Shown piece after piece: positions 50,452-59,454 of a stretch of 64,000 nt of DNA. Origin of the DNA: Emiliania huxleyi CCMP1516. Taxonomy: Eukaryota; Haptophyta; Isochrysidales; Noelaerhabdaceae. The stretch's first letter is position 1, and every line of letters begins with the position of its first letter. The DNA is taken from the NCBI RefSeq assembly GCF_000372725.1, contig NW_005198965.1, positions 556,447-620,446 of the forward strand, read 5' to 3'. Position numbers and translations under genes: made by a program. The notes beneath the pieces are model-generated. The model was not told the DNA's origin, did not search any database, and saw only the letters and a list, made by a program, of their open reading frames with translations.

Positions 50452-51273
50452 CTACCACTCCTTGACGGCCTGCTCAAGGAGAGGCTTGATCTCATCTGCC
50501 CACCTGGGTGCGAGCTCCTTCCAAGTTGACCGCGCGAACTCATAGCACTCCTGTGCGGTTCGCCCTCCATCCTCGAAACCGGCCGGGGCACCGTTGAACA
50601 TCTTGGTCTGCTCGTTCCCCCCCCCCGCGGCACGTTTGTTGCCGGTCTGTTTTCCAGTCTGTTTGGACAGGTAGCGCTGCGTGTACGCTTGCTTCTCCGC
50701 CTTTGACATGATGACCATGTGCGTGTGTGAGTTGACCTCTGCCGCGGTGTTGAGTGGGCGCCGAAGCAGCCCGCATGACGCATTGTGACCCTGCAGCTGG
50801 TCCTGCATGCCATGGAGGTACGAACCCAACACAACTCCTTCCGGCGTGTCCTCCGTCTTCTTGACCGTTCGCGGATGCCACTGCTCGTCCTGATTGTGGA
50901 GCTCGAACTCAACCGCCGGAGACAAGGTGAATGTGACCTCTGGGGCGAGCTCCGTGCCGCACCTGTGGAGGTCTCCGTCGCGCCTCCTCAGTTGCAGCGC
51001 CATCGTCAAGACTCGGGGGTGGCCAACCGTCATTGTGCTGATGGGGGCAGCGTCCTGCGAGTTTCGCTGCCCTCCCACCACATCCTGGTGCAAGCCGAGT
51101 GTGGAGCCGCACTTGTCCCCGCCCTGCCTGCTCGGCGGGTGTGGTAGGTTGAGTCGGCAATAGACGCAGTACGACTTGCCCAGGTAGCACAGCACAATGC
51201 ACGAGTTGAAGCGGTCGTCCTGCAGAATGTGCTCGATGCGGTCAGGGTATGGGAAGATCCGGAAGCGGTGCAC
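50452..51273 (-). CDS. Unknown conserved-looking protein, 5' end missing
   Basis: The frame is open for 274 codons to TAG at 50452 but has no ATG near its beginning, so the true start is in another exon or lost. It contains YCVYCRLNLPHPPSRQGGDK, STLGLHQDVVGGQRNS, STMTVGHPRVLTMALQLRRR, EFELHNQDEQWHPR and ECYEFARSTWKELAPRWADE. The order H-x-D ... G-x-x-R-x-L resembles the core of some 2-oxoglutarate/Fe(II) oxygenases, but the distal His/Arg are not certain, so I give no function. Confidence 0.45.
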   Translation of the reverse strand: MHRFRIFPYPDRIEHILQDDRFNSCIVLCYLGKSYCVYCRLNLPHPPSRQGGDKCGSTLGLHQDVVGGQRNSQDAAPISTMTVGHPRVLTMALQLRRRDGDLHRCGTELAPEVTFTLSPAVEFELHNQDEQWHPRTVKKTEDTPEGVVLGSYLHGMQDQLQGHNASCGLLRRPLNTAAEVNSHTHMVIMSKAEKQAYTQRYLSKQTGKQTGNKRAAGGGNEQTKMFNGAPAGFEDGGRTAQECYEFARSTWKELAPRWADEIKPLLEQAVKEW

Positions 51274-51824
51274 AGGCCTCCGAGATCTCCAAGTCGTCGG
51301 ACAAGGTCAACCTCAATCCGTACTCGGAGAGCAAGCAGCTCGCGATAAAGCTGAGCAACCTCCACCGGCTCGCGAACTGGATCATCGGCATGCACGGCTT
51401 GCGTCTCCTCCACCGGGTGCTGTCTTTGCCCATCACGATCATGCTCGCCATGCAGACGGGAAAGTACCGACTCGACGAGTCCATCCTCACCGGCAGCAAA
51501 TGGAACGACGTCTCGGGCATCTGCGCTCACCGATCTGAGGCCATGTTTCACCTCAACCTCATCGACGTCACCGACCCGGCGAACCAGGCCGAGACGCTGC
51601 GCTTGATCGAGATCATCCTGTACGGCACGCCACAGAACCACTCAACGGTGCAGCCCGAGCCTGGCATGCCGACGCAGCGTGAGCTCGCGACCTCCTTCAG
51701 CCTGGACGAGTGCAAGGCCTGGTGCGAGGCGAAAAAAGCGGAGTGCTGCACCATTGCTCCTTTTGTTTGTTTGTCCTTTTTTGGTGCTTCTAAGTACGTT
51801 CCGATTCCCTCTTTCCGAGACTAA
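51270..51824 (+). CDS. Unknown protein, exon
   Basis: The plus-strand frame reads KQLAIKLSNLHRLANWIIGM, HRVLSLPITIMLAMQTGKYR, MFHLNLIDVTDPANQAETLR and SFSLDECKAWCEAKKAECC, with strong third-position GC up to about 51745. After that the composition changes to T-rich, so an intron or the true end may lie at about 51750. Family not recognised. It begins head-to-head with the minus-strand frame, almost without a gap, so an inverted junction or a shared promoter is possible. Confidence 0.4.
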   Translation, partial: AQASEISKSSDKVNLNPYSESKQLAIKLSNLHRLANWIIGMHGLRLLHRVLSLPITIMLAMQTGKYRLDESILTGSKWNDVSGICAHRSEAMFHLNLIDVTDPANQAETLRLIEIILYGTPQNHSTVQPEPGMPTQRELATSFSLDECKAWCEAKKAECCTIAPFVCLSFFGASKYVPIPSFRD

Positions 51825-52234
51825 GGTTCGTTCGGCCTGTGGGAGGGGGACCCTATTTGCGACACCAGGTTTGACCCTCGATTTAGACCCGGTCTAGACC
51901 AGACCAGTTCACGAGTTCAGGCTGTCGGAAGAGTTCCTTGATCGACGCGGTCGCGTGGACCCGACCGACCGATCGAGACGCGGTCAATCAAGGTGCACAA
52001 GCCACAATCTGGACCAGCGCGAGAAGAAGCAGGCGCGTTGATGCTTCACACGCGCGGACCGCTGAGAGCGCGTCTCTCTCGCCAGACCTCCCACAAAAAA
52101 GAAAAACGCCGTCCGAAACGACATTCACGGCGGGCACACCCAACTTTACTCTCCCGCGGCGGTCGGCATCGAAGCCTCATCTTGGTGCACGTGTATCGCG
52201 CCTTGGCACACACACCCAGCCACAGCACACATAC

Positions 52235-53227
52235 ATGCATTGCTTGCTGCTCGCCCTCGCCGTCGTCGCCGTGTCGGCTGGCCCGGGGCACAGCCACGGG
52301 GACGGCCCGTGGGAGTGGGGCGGCGTCTACCGCCTGCTCGCCGGCGACTACACGTGGACATTCAGCAAGAATGCCGCCGGCATCTATGGCGCGCCCGACG
52401 AGAGCATGCGGGTCGTGGTGCTGCGCGGTGGGCCGGCGTCGGACGCGCTCGACGATTTGCGGCCGGCGGCCGAGGCTCTGCTCCAGCTCTCGCAGTGCAC
52501 CTTGCTCGATGGCGGCGGCGAGATCGGGGCCGCCGACACCTGCTTCGAGTTGCGGTTCAACCAGTCGCTGCCGGCCACGTCGTGGACGGTACGGACGGCG
52601 ATCGCCGGCAATCTGGCGATCTACACAGAGCACCTGCCGATGGAGTTTAGCGCGCGCCTGGCCTCGACGAGCACCGGGGTCGAGGTCCAGCCAGAGGCAG
52701 CCGTGCTTTACAACGCGATGCACGGGGAGGCGGCCGACCCGGAGACGGACCACGACCACGACCACGCGCACGAGGAGGTGGCCGACCACGCGCACGAGGA
52801 GGTGGCCGACCACGCCCACGACCACGCGCACGAGGAGGTGGCCGACCACGCGCACGAGGAGGTGGCCGACCACGCCCACGACCACGCGCACGAGGAGGTG
52901 GCCGACCACGCGCACGAGGAGGTGGCCGACCACGCCCACGACCACGCGCACGAGGAGGTGGCCGACCACGCGCACGAGGAGGTGGCCGACCACGACCACG
53001 GCGAGCACGATCACGATGCTACCTCCGTTGCGACCGCCGGACTCGTCATCAGCGTCCTGGCGCTCACGGTTGCGACGGCGGGCTTGTGCCTCACGATGTC
53101 TCTTCGGCAGAGGCACGCGGCGCAGCCAATGATGTCGGAAGCGGCGACGATGCGGCGCCACTCTGCCAGCTTTGGCGCCGGCGGCGACGCGGCGCAGAGC
53201 AAAGGCGAGCGAGGCATGCAGGTATGA
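52235..53227 (+). CDS. Histidine-rich repeat membrane protein, probable metal binder
   Basis: 330 aa from ATG 52235. Signal peptide MHCLLLALAVVAVSAGPGHS; ectodomain with WEWGGVYRLLAGDYTWTFSK, two cysteines and RFNQSLPATSW. Residues about 170-260 consist of EVADHAHEEVADHAHDHAHE repeats. The underlying DNA holds three identical 60-bp units (52801-52980) plus partial ones. One transmembrane helix follows (about 270-292, TAGLVISVLALTVATAGLCL) and a 35-residue tail. HxH/DHxH-rich segments bind zinc or other transition metals in ZIP transporters and chaperones; here a cell-surface or organellar metal-binding role is inferred. The frame is open 99 codons further 5', but that part lacks coding character and the chosen ATG yields the signal peptide. 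Confidence 0.75.
   Translation: MHCLLLALAVVAVSAGPGHSHGDGPWEWGGVYRLLAGDYTWTFSKNAAGIYGAPDESMRVVVLRGGPASDALDDLRPAAEALLQLSQCTLLDGGGEIGAADTCFELRFNQSLPATSWTVRTAIAGNLAIYTEHLPMEFSARLASTSTGVEVQPEAAVLYNAMHGEAADPETDHDHDHAHEEVADHAHEEVADHAHDHAHEEVADHAHEEVADHAHDHAHEEVADHAHEEVADHAHDHAHEEVADHAHEEVADHDHGEHDHDATSVATAGLVISVLALTVATAGLCLTMSLRQRHAAQPMMSEAATMRRHSASFGAGGDAAQSKGERGMQV
52741..53010 (+). repeat. 60-bp coding minisatellite
   Basis: Three exactly identical 60-bp units start at 52801, 52861 and 52921, with a partial unit before and after. The length is a multiple of three, so the reading frame is kept. Confidence 0.97.
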
Positions 53228-53229
53228 AG

Positions 53230-53830
53230 GGCGGGCAAACCAGCGTCTCGAAGAAAGTCCCTTACTTCCACTGGAGGGTGCAGTCGGTCTCACGTCCCAA
53301 CCGTGCGGATGGCGCACACGGACTCAACCAGTCTCTCGTTCTGTGCGATCTGTGCGGTCTCTCGATCGGCGCGGCCCGTGGGCAGCTACCCCACACTCCA
53401 CAGCTTTAACAAGAAAGCCTCCTGGCGGACCGAGCTGGCGAGCTCCGTACGCGATTTCCACACGTGTGTTTGTGTCCGTATGTACCGCTCCTTTACCCTG
53501 CCTCTCCTCGAACTGGTTGGTGCTGCAGCGAGATTTTGCGTGTGCGCAATTAAAACGAGGCACACTTGGAGAGCCAATTATGCGATGTCTTAATTAACTA
53601 ATTAGTCTCTCGCTACTCCTTGGAGCCCCATACAAGAAGGGGAGAAAGCAGAAGAGGAGACTGGAGAGAGGCCAGTGATGACGAAGCAGAGACTAGCGCG
53701 CAGACGAGAGCAGGGCTCTGTGACCCGGGGACGGGGGAGCCAGAGCGGATGGCATCGGCCGCCGAGGGAACGCTGAGAAGAGGCACGAGGAGGGCGGCGA
53801 CCTCAACCGACTATATGGAGGACCAGTCGC
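53230..53830. other. Intergenic, no gene recognised
   Basis: Open frames are short and of mixed composition. TTAATTAACTAATTAG at about 53590 is a small AT-rich patch. Confidence 0.4.
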
Positions 53831-53834
53831 CAGT

Positions 53835-54085
53835 CGCCAGAGCGGCCGCACACTGCTCGCTACCCCCCCTGCACTTCTAAGCCCGTCCCTGCTGCTAGGG
53901 GGGGGGGGGGTCCCGACCCCCCCAGCAGCAGAGCGCACTGGACCCAGCTCCCGCCTCCCGCCGCCCCCCCTCCCGCCCCCTCGGCTCGTGTTTGAGCGGT
54001 ACGCTCGAGGCGGTTGTGTTCACCGCGCCTTCGAGCCCAATACACCTTCGTGCTGTCGAGTGCTGGCGTTTTACTAAAGACTTGT
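53835..54085 (-). repeat. Dispersed complex repeat, copy 3
   Basis: Reverse-orientation counterpart of 45235-45510: GCGGCCGCACACTGCTCGCT, ACCCCCCCTGCACTTCTAAG, GGGGGTCCCGACCCCCC, AGAGCGCACTGGACCCAGCT, TTCGAGCCCAATACACCTTC and GTCGAGTGCTGGCGTTTTAC. Confidence 0.8.
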
Positions 54086-54200
54086 GACCACATCTGAGTC
54101 TATCTTGTACACTACCACACACACGCATAGCTCAAGGTCATAGGGTGTAGTGAGCCACTCACTCGGGCGTCTCGCTGACGTTGATCGATCAGCGCTGATC

Positions 54201-55060
54201 TCCCTAGCCTATCGGCCACCCGCTCGATCCTCGGATCGCTCGCTCGTCGCAAATCAATCGACTGAGCTGTCAGCAAGCGGCTGCGTTTTCTTTTTCCCTC
54301 CTTGAAGCAGAGGCGCCGCGAGGCACGAGAGGCGTAGAAGAGAGGCTGGCGTGCCCCGCACAGCCCGGTTGGCAGTAGGAGGCCCCGCCGGTGAGACCAC
54401 TGATTTTGATGCCGACCATAAATTCTCGCAACTCGAACGCACATGCTACTTACAGCTGCTGTCTGTACAGAGATGCCAGCACCCCCCAGCAGCAGAGCGC
54501 TCCTGCTGGGGGGGGGGTCCCGACCCCCCCAGCAGCAGAGCGCTCCTGCTGGGGGGGGGGTCCCGACCCCCCCAGCAGCAGAGCGCACTGGACCCAGCTC
54601 CCGCCTCCCGCCGCCCCCCCTCCCGCCCCCTCGGCTGCTCCCTAGCCTATTGGCCACCCGCTCGATCCTCGGATCGCTCGCTCGTCGCAAATCGATCGAC
54701 TGAGCTGTCAGCAAGCGGCTGCGTTTTCTTTTTCCCTCCTTGAAGCAGAGGCGCCGCGAGGCACGAGAGGCGTAGAAGAGAGGCTGGCGTGCCCCGCACA
54801 GCCCGGTTGGCAGTAGGAGGCCCCGCCGGTGAGACCACTGATTTTGATGCCGACCATAAATTCTCGCAACTCGAACGCATGCTACTTACAGCTGCTGTCT
54901 GTACAGAGATGCCAGCACCCCCCAGCAGCAGAGCGCTCCTGCTGGGGGGGGGGTCCCGACCCCCCCAGCAGCAGAGCGCTCTCCTGCTGGGGGGGGGGGT
55001 CCCGACCCCCCCAGCAGCAGAGCGCTCCTGCTGGGGGGGGGGGTCGGCCATGGGCTTAGG
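54201..55060 (+). repeat. Tandem duplication, period about 438 bp
   Basis: TCCCTAGCCTAT(C/T)GGCCACC starts at 54201 and 54639. Both copies run through CTTGAAGCAGAGGCGCCGCG, GAGACCACTGATTTTGATGC and AGATGCCAGCACCCCCCAGC into a series of AGCAGCAGAGCGCTCCTGCT / GGGGGGGTCCCGACCCCCCC foldbacks (2 in the first copy, 3 in the second). The second copy lacks four bases near 54880. Confidence 0.9.
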
Positions 55061-55254
55061 TGTGCAGGGGGCATGCAGGGGGGGTAGCGAGCAGTGTGCG
55101 GCCGCTCCCAGACGACGCAGGACGACAGACGACGGGGAGGCGGAGCAGACGCGCCCAGGGCGAGACGGGGGAGGGAGCAGGACGTTGCGGAGATCAGCAG
55201 GAGGATGTGGGAAATAAAGAGAGATTAGGACGAGCAGCAGGGACCCGTCCCGAG

Positions 55255-55460
55255 GGGGACCATCTACCATGTGGAAGACGGCTAGTGGTACTAGTGCTAG
55301 ACCACTGTGCACTGAGACACTCTTTCTGTGCACTGACCAGTGCAGGTCCCCCATCGGGAGGACGACCTCGGCTAGTCGCCGACCACACCCACAAAGAACC
55401 CTGCACAAAGACCGCACGGGCGGGGACCTGTTCCTTTTTACCCATCTCACAGTAAAGGTG
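55255..55460 (-). repeat. Dispersed (TAAA)n-ACGGACACCTCT repeat, copy D
   Basis: On the minus strand it reads ACTGTGAGATGGGTAAAAAG, GAACAGGTCCCCGCCC, TTTGTGCAGGGTTCTTTGTG, GTCGGCGACTAGCCGAGGTC and, after an insertion of about 40 bp relative to copy C, CCGTCTTCCACATGGTAG. It lacks the (TAAA)n end. Confidence 0.8.
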
Positions 55461-55589
55461 ACAGGTCGTGTCTAATCTCCGTTTTTATTTGCTCCTTGGA
55501 GCCGCATTGGATTTGGACGGAGCGCTCGCTGGCCCTGTCGCGGCGTCCGCTCTCTCCTCTGGCTCCGACCACTCTCTGTCCACTCGCCC

Positions 55590-56177
55590 CTACGAGAACA
55601 TCGAGCCACCCGCCCGGAACCCGCCCGTCCGCTCCGGGAACGGCCCTCTTCGGTCCGGGTCGATGCCCTGGTACTCGAGCGCGGCGCGGTCGCCGTTCCA
55701 GTCGGGCGCCCGCCGATCCTCGAGCACGTCGCCCGTCTCGTCGTCGCGCACGACGTCGCGCAGGCTGCCCGGGTCGCCGACGATCACGTCGCAAATCTCG
55801 GGCCAGCGCTGCCTCAGAAACGCGCCGGCGTTGGCGAGCACCGTCTCCCGCTTGTGCCAGAAGCGTCCCGAGAGCGAGAGCACGACCACCGGGCCGTCCA
55901 CCTCGGCGAGCGCGATGTCGCCGGTGATGCCGATCGCGACGGTGTCTGGATGGCCGCCGAACATCGAGGGCGCGGCGGCCTTGAAATCGTCGAGCGTCGC
56001 ACGCACTGCAGCCTCGCCAAAAAAGGCGTCGCCGCTGCCGCCGTCGAGCAGCGTCAGAGGCCTGGGACGGCGCTGAAGGAGCGAGCGCCACGGCAGCGGC
56101 GCGGCGACGAGAGCGGCCGGCAGCGGCGCGGCGAAGGTGGACAGCAGCGGCGCGGCGAGAGCGGCAGGCACCGACAT
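55590..56177 (-). CDS. Conserved hypothetical protein, probable organelle-targeted
   Basis: 195 aa. The N-terminal 45 residues are rich in A, P, L and R without acids (MSVPAALAAPLLSTFAAPLP), as in plastid or mitochondrial transit peptides. The core VAIGITGDIALAEVDGPVVV, LSGRFWHKRETVLANAGAFL and RQRWPEICDVIVGDP resembles a small family of plant/algal proteins with a (G)RFWH(R/K)R..VL...LQ(Q/R)R.PEI pattern. The biochemical role is not known to me. Acidic C-terminal part. It is divergent from the SOUL gene. Confidence 0.65.
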   Translation of the reverse strand: MSVPAALAAPLLSTFAAPLPAALVAAPLPWRSLLQRRPRPLTLLDGGSGDAFFGEAAVRATLDDFKAAAPSMFGGHPDTVAIGITGDIALAEVDGPVVVLSLSGRFWHKRETVLANAGAFLRQRWPEICDVIVGDPGSLRDVVRDDETGDVLEDRRAPDWNGDRAALEYQGIDPDRRGPFPERTGGFRAGGSMFS

Positions 56178-56305
56178 CGGGGCGAGCTTTTTTGTTTTTT
56201 TAGGAGAACCAGGCAGCCAAACGCAAAAGTTGTCCAGGGCAAAGAGAAGGAAAATTTTGTTTTTTATCCTTTCTGCGAACTTTCGGCTTTTTCCCCAAGC
56301 AAGCC
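56178..56305. promoter_or_regulatory. Divergent intergenic region, 128 bp
   Basis: It separates start codons of the transit-peptide protein (minus) and the SOUL protein (plus). T-rich patches (CTTTTTTGTTTTTTTAGG, TTTTGTTTTTTATCC) occur; no TATA box is convincing. Confidence 0.45.
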
Positions 56306-56956
56306 ATGGGGATGGTGCTCGGCAGGATCAGCGAGGAGATGCCCGCGCACACGGTACTTGCCCGCGCGTCGACCTATGAGGTCCGGCGCTACGCCAGGAG
56401 TGTCGTCGCAGAGTGCAGCTACGGCGCCGGTGGCTGGGGCGGTGGCGACGACGGCAGCCCGTTTGGCGCGCTCGCGCGTTACATCGGCGTGTTTGGAAAG
56501 CCGCAGAACGATAAGGAGAAGATCGCGATGACGGCGCCCGTGCTCGTTACGCCCGAGCCCATCGCAATGACGGCGCCGGTGCTCGTCAGCCCTGGCGCCG
56601 AAGGACAGGCGACGCACACCATGGCCTTTGTGCTGCCGGCGTCCAAGTACAGCAGCATCGCCGACGCACCCAAGCCGCTCGACCCGCGCGTGACGCTGCG
56701 GCAGCTCCCGGAGCGAGTGCAGGCTGTGCGCACCTTTTCGTGGAACTTCAGGCCTGAGGCGGCGAAGAAAAACCTGGATATCCTGCTGGACGACCTCGCA
56801 AAGGACGGCTGCTGGGCGGTCGAGCGCGGCGCTGACGGCCAGCCGCGGTGGCAGGCCGCCGGCTACAACCCGCCCTTCGCGCTGCCGTTTATGAAGCGGA
56901 ACGAGGTGCTCGTGGACGTGCAGCCAAACCCAAACTGCCCAAAGGCGGAGGAGTGA
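56306..56956 (+). CDS. SOUL heme-binding family protein
   Basis: 216 aa, the usual length of cytosolic SOUL/HBP proteins. Characteristic segments: YEVRRYARSVVAECSYGAGG, FGALARYIGVFGKPQNDKEK, then IAMTAPVLVT repeated as IAMTAPVLVS, MAFVLPASKYSSI, VQAVRTFSWNF and AAGYNPPFALPFMKRNEVLV. SOUL proteins bind heme or other tetrapyrroles and are suggested to carry or buffer them; several algal members are plastid-associated. No transit peptide is seen here. The duplicated I-AMTAPV motif is common in the family. Start is the first ATG. Confidence 0.92.
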   Translation: MGMVLGRISEEMPAHTVLARASTYEVRRYARSVVAECSYGAGGWGGGDDGSPFGALARYIGVFGKPQNDKEKIAMTAPVLVTPEPIAMTAPVLVSPGAEGQATHTMAFVLPASKYSSIADAPKPLDPRVTLRQLPERVQAVRTFSWNFRPEAAKKNLDILLDDLAKDGCWAVERGADGQPRWQAAGYNPPFALPFMKRNEVLVDVQPNPNCPKAEE

Positions 56957-57174
56957 GCGCGCGCGGAAGGTGATTTGAAATATAGGAGAGAGAGAGAGTT
57001 TTGTGTAACGAGGGGTGGGAGAAACGGGACAGGTTTCCTGCTCTTCTTTATTTTTTTAGCGTCTGTAACTTGCCACAAGCATGCTTTACAAAAGTCCTGC
57101 GGAGCGGGACTCGCAGAACTGCCGTCCCCGCGCGCGCTGTGAACACACAGAACAGCGCCGTGGTCAAACACTGT

Positions 57175-57729
57175 TCAACGTCGTTGAACACGTAGCGCGG
57201 AAAGAGAGACCGCATACACCACCTCGCACATCACCCCGTCGATGATGTCTAGGTTCAGCTCCTTCGGCTCCTCGCCGGCGACCCAGCGGCCCTTGCCCGC
57301 GAGACGTGCTTGGGAACCCAGCCGCCCCGCTGCCGTCGAGGGCAAGTATCCCGTCGCGTAGCCCCCGAGAGATGGCTCGGGCAGATGCCAATATGCCCGC
57401 TCCATCACCCGCCCGCACGCAGCCGCAGCGCTCGCCCACTCGAGCGGACGGGAGTCCACGGAGTCCACGGGCGCCGCGGGCCGCGCAGCCTTCTTGCGCT
57501 GCGACGGGAGTCCACGGGCTCCACGAGCTGACGGCGCGCGGCGGGAGCTGCCTCCCCGGGCTGTCGGAGAGGGTGTCGGAGATTTAGCGCCCGCGGAACG
57601 CAGCGGTGCCGCCGCCGCGGTTGGCGTAGACGGCGAAGAGGAAAAGTAAAAGACGTCGGACGAGGCAAAGAGTAGGTCCGCAGAGCTTGAAGTCTCGCAG
57701 CGATCCACCTGGACGAGGGTTGTTGGCAC
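57175..57729 (-). CDS. Hypothetical protein or exon
   Basis: The frame is open for 184 codons to a stop at 57175 and contains VDRCETSSSADLLFASSDVF, YWHLPEPSLGGYATGYLPST and ELNLDIIDGVMCEVVYAVSL. The N-terminal part has no ATG, so it may be an internal or last exon. The middle is low-complexity. No family recognised. Confidence 0.35.
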   Translation of the reverse strand: MPTTLVQVDRCETSSSADLLFASSDVFYFSSSPSTPTAAAAPLRSAGAKSPTPSPTARGGSSRRAPSARGARGLPSQRKKAARPAAPVDSVDSRPLEWASAAAACGRVMERAYWHLPEPSLGGYATGYLPSTAAGRLGSQARLAGKGRWVAGEEPKELNLDIIDGVMCEVVYAVSLSALRVQRR

Positions 57730-57906
57730 GAACTAACCACCCCTGAGGCGGGGCAGTGAGTGATGGCCTGCTGAGCCGAGTTATGGCGAAGGCCCGCCAC
57801 GTGGTCAGGAAGTGAAGGTTGGGTTGATCCGGGGTGCTGCACCGACCCGATATGGGGTCGGTATGGGGAAATACCTCACGGCAGGACACCTTTGACGCTG
57901 CCTCGT

Positions 57907-58856
57907 CTAGGCCGCCGCGCCCTCCTTATCGTCGTCGTCCATCGCCGCTCGCCACATCTGCTGGCGCCACGCCTCCACGTCGAAGTTCTGCTTCTGCTGC
58001 TGATGCTGCTGATGCTGCTGCTTTTGCTGCTCCTCCTTCTCCACCCCCACCAACTCCCCAGTCGAGCCGCCCACAGCCACGCCAAGGGTGCCCGATGGGT
58101 GCACCAAAGGTGCCGGAGGGGTGCCCCGTGGTGGCCCAGGTGCCTGAAGGGTGCCGAGGGAGTGCCCCGACCCTCCAGGCACCTTGCCAAGGCCCTCCGA
58201 CGCGCACGCCTCGTCCACGGGCGACTCGTAGCCGCCTGCGCCTCCGCCCCCGCCCACGAGCCACGTCGGCGGCCGCCTCGCCCTGCGCCGCCTCGCCGCC
58301 CAGCGTGGCAGCAGCGAGAGCTGGGGAGGTGGTGAGGGAATTCTGCGAGCATCGGCGCAGCCCGGCGCGCAGCTTGGCCACCTCGAGCGAGTCGTCGATG
58401 CCGAGTCGAGCGAGAGCGCGCGCCGCGACACATTCCTCGAGGAGGCCGTCGACCTGCTCCGCAGCGAAGCGAGGAGCATGTGCCTCCAGCCTCACAGAGC
58501 TGAGGAAGGCGCAGACGTCGTCGAAGGAGCGCGCCGCGCCGCGACGGCCGCGACGGGCGCGCGCCCAGGCGGACGCCCAGTGGCCCGGCCTCCGCCGCCG
58601 CCACCGCCGCGGCGGTGGCAGCAGCCGAGCTGTGCATCGACGAAGCACGGCGTGAGTTCCTTTTTGCCACTGCGGGACGCGCCCACGAAAGGTGTGCAGA
58701 CCCCAGTTCCAGCGGACGCAGCGAGCGTCGGGACTCCGTCCTGGCAGACGAAGTCTTCCTCGTGGGCTCCACGGCCCGGTCCCCGGATCGCGAGCTCGAT
58801 CGATACGCGACGCGCTCGGCCTCCGCTGGCGGCTGCCGCAAGAGCGGCTGGCTCAC
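57907..58856 (-). CDS. SAM-domain protein, multi-exon
   Basis: A first exon starts at ATG 58856 (MSQPLLRQPPAEAERVAYRS). In the next frame FDDVCAFLSSVRLEAHAPRF, AAEQVDGLLEEC and ARLGIDDSLEVAKLRAGLRR form a sterile-alpha-motif domain (about 58535-58360). A third frame closes the gene: YESPVDEACASEGLGKVPGG, TGELVGVEKEEQQKQQHQQH and FDVEAWRQQMWRAAMDDDDK, with the stop at 57907. The introns between them (about 58535-58600 and 58260-58350) are inferred from the frame changes; I could not fix their ends. SAM domains mediate oligomerisation or RNA binding. The glutamine-rich stretch is a CAG/CTG-type repeat in DNA (57985-58035). Confidence 0.5.
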
Positions 58857-58899
58857 GACAGCGTCTCGCCGGTTGCCGGATAGGAGAGTACAGAACGTC

Positions 58900-59120
58900 T
58901 GGAGTGTAACTGTGTACGTGAGATCGGTATTGATAACAACTTAACAAGCACGGTCGATCCGTCAAAGCGATACACTCGTTCCTATCTCGCTGGAGGGGCT
59001 GGCACGGAGCTCTGTGCCGGCGCACACAGGAAGAGCCGTGCGGCAAGAAGAGCTCGATGGGGAGCGAGAACCGTCAGAGGTGCTCACCCGGGTTTCGGAA
59101 GTCCACCCTGATGCGGTCAG
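58900..59120. other. Short intergenic region
   Basis: No gene or repeat recognised. Confidence 0.4.
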
Positions 59121-59123
59121 TTC

Positions 59124-59268
59124 CCCCCAGGTTTGACCGCGCAGCTCGCAAGACTCGTCGAGCACTCGCAGCCTTTCTCTGCGCCTCTCATGCTGCCGCT
59201 CTGCGGGAAGTTCAGTCTTTCCGGAAGATATCGTCGAGTTTTTAAAGCTGCGCGGTCAAACCTGGGGG
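59124..59268. mobile_element. MITE-like element with 23-bp perfect inverted repeats
   Basis: 59124-59146 (CCCCCAGGTTTGACCGCGCA...) and 59246-59268 are exact inverse complements. The element is 145 bp, has no coding capacity and contains subterminal TCGTCGAG on both sides. No clear target-site duplication is visible. The size and arms fit a miniature inverted-repeat transposable element. Confidence 0.75.
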
Positions 59269-59454
59269 TAAATAAGAGCTCCCCGAGTTTACACAAGTAC
59301 TTCAAAAAATAAATTCCCGGAGTGCTCGGCAACGCCGGCAGCAGCGAGGGGCTCGGCGAGGCGACGATCAGGGCCAGCCGTAGCCCAAGAAGGTCGAGGC
59401 CTTGGCACAGGCAGGGCAGCGCGTCGTCGCTGTGACGGCGGGATCTGAGCCCTG

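Noticed and set aside
57834-58655. Plus-strand frame of 273 codons opposite the SAM-domain gene
   Set aside because: It is Pro/Arg/Ser-rich without motif, whereas the minus strand encodes a recognisable SAM domain.
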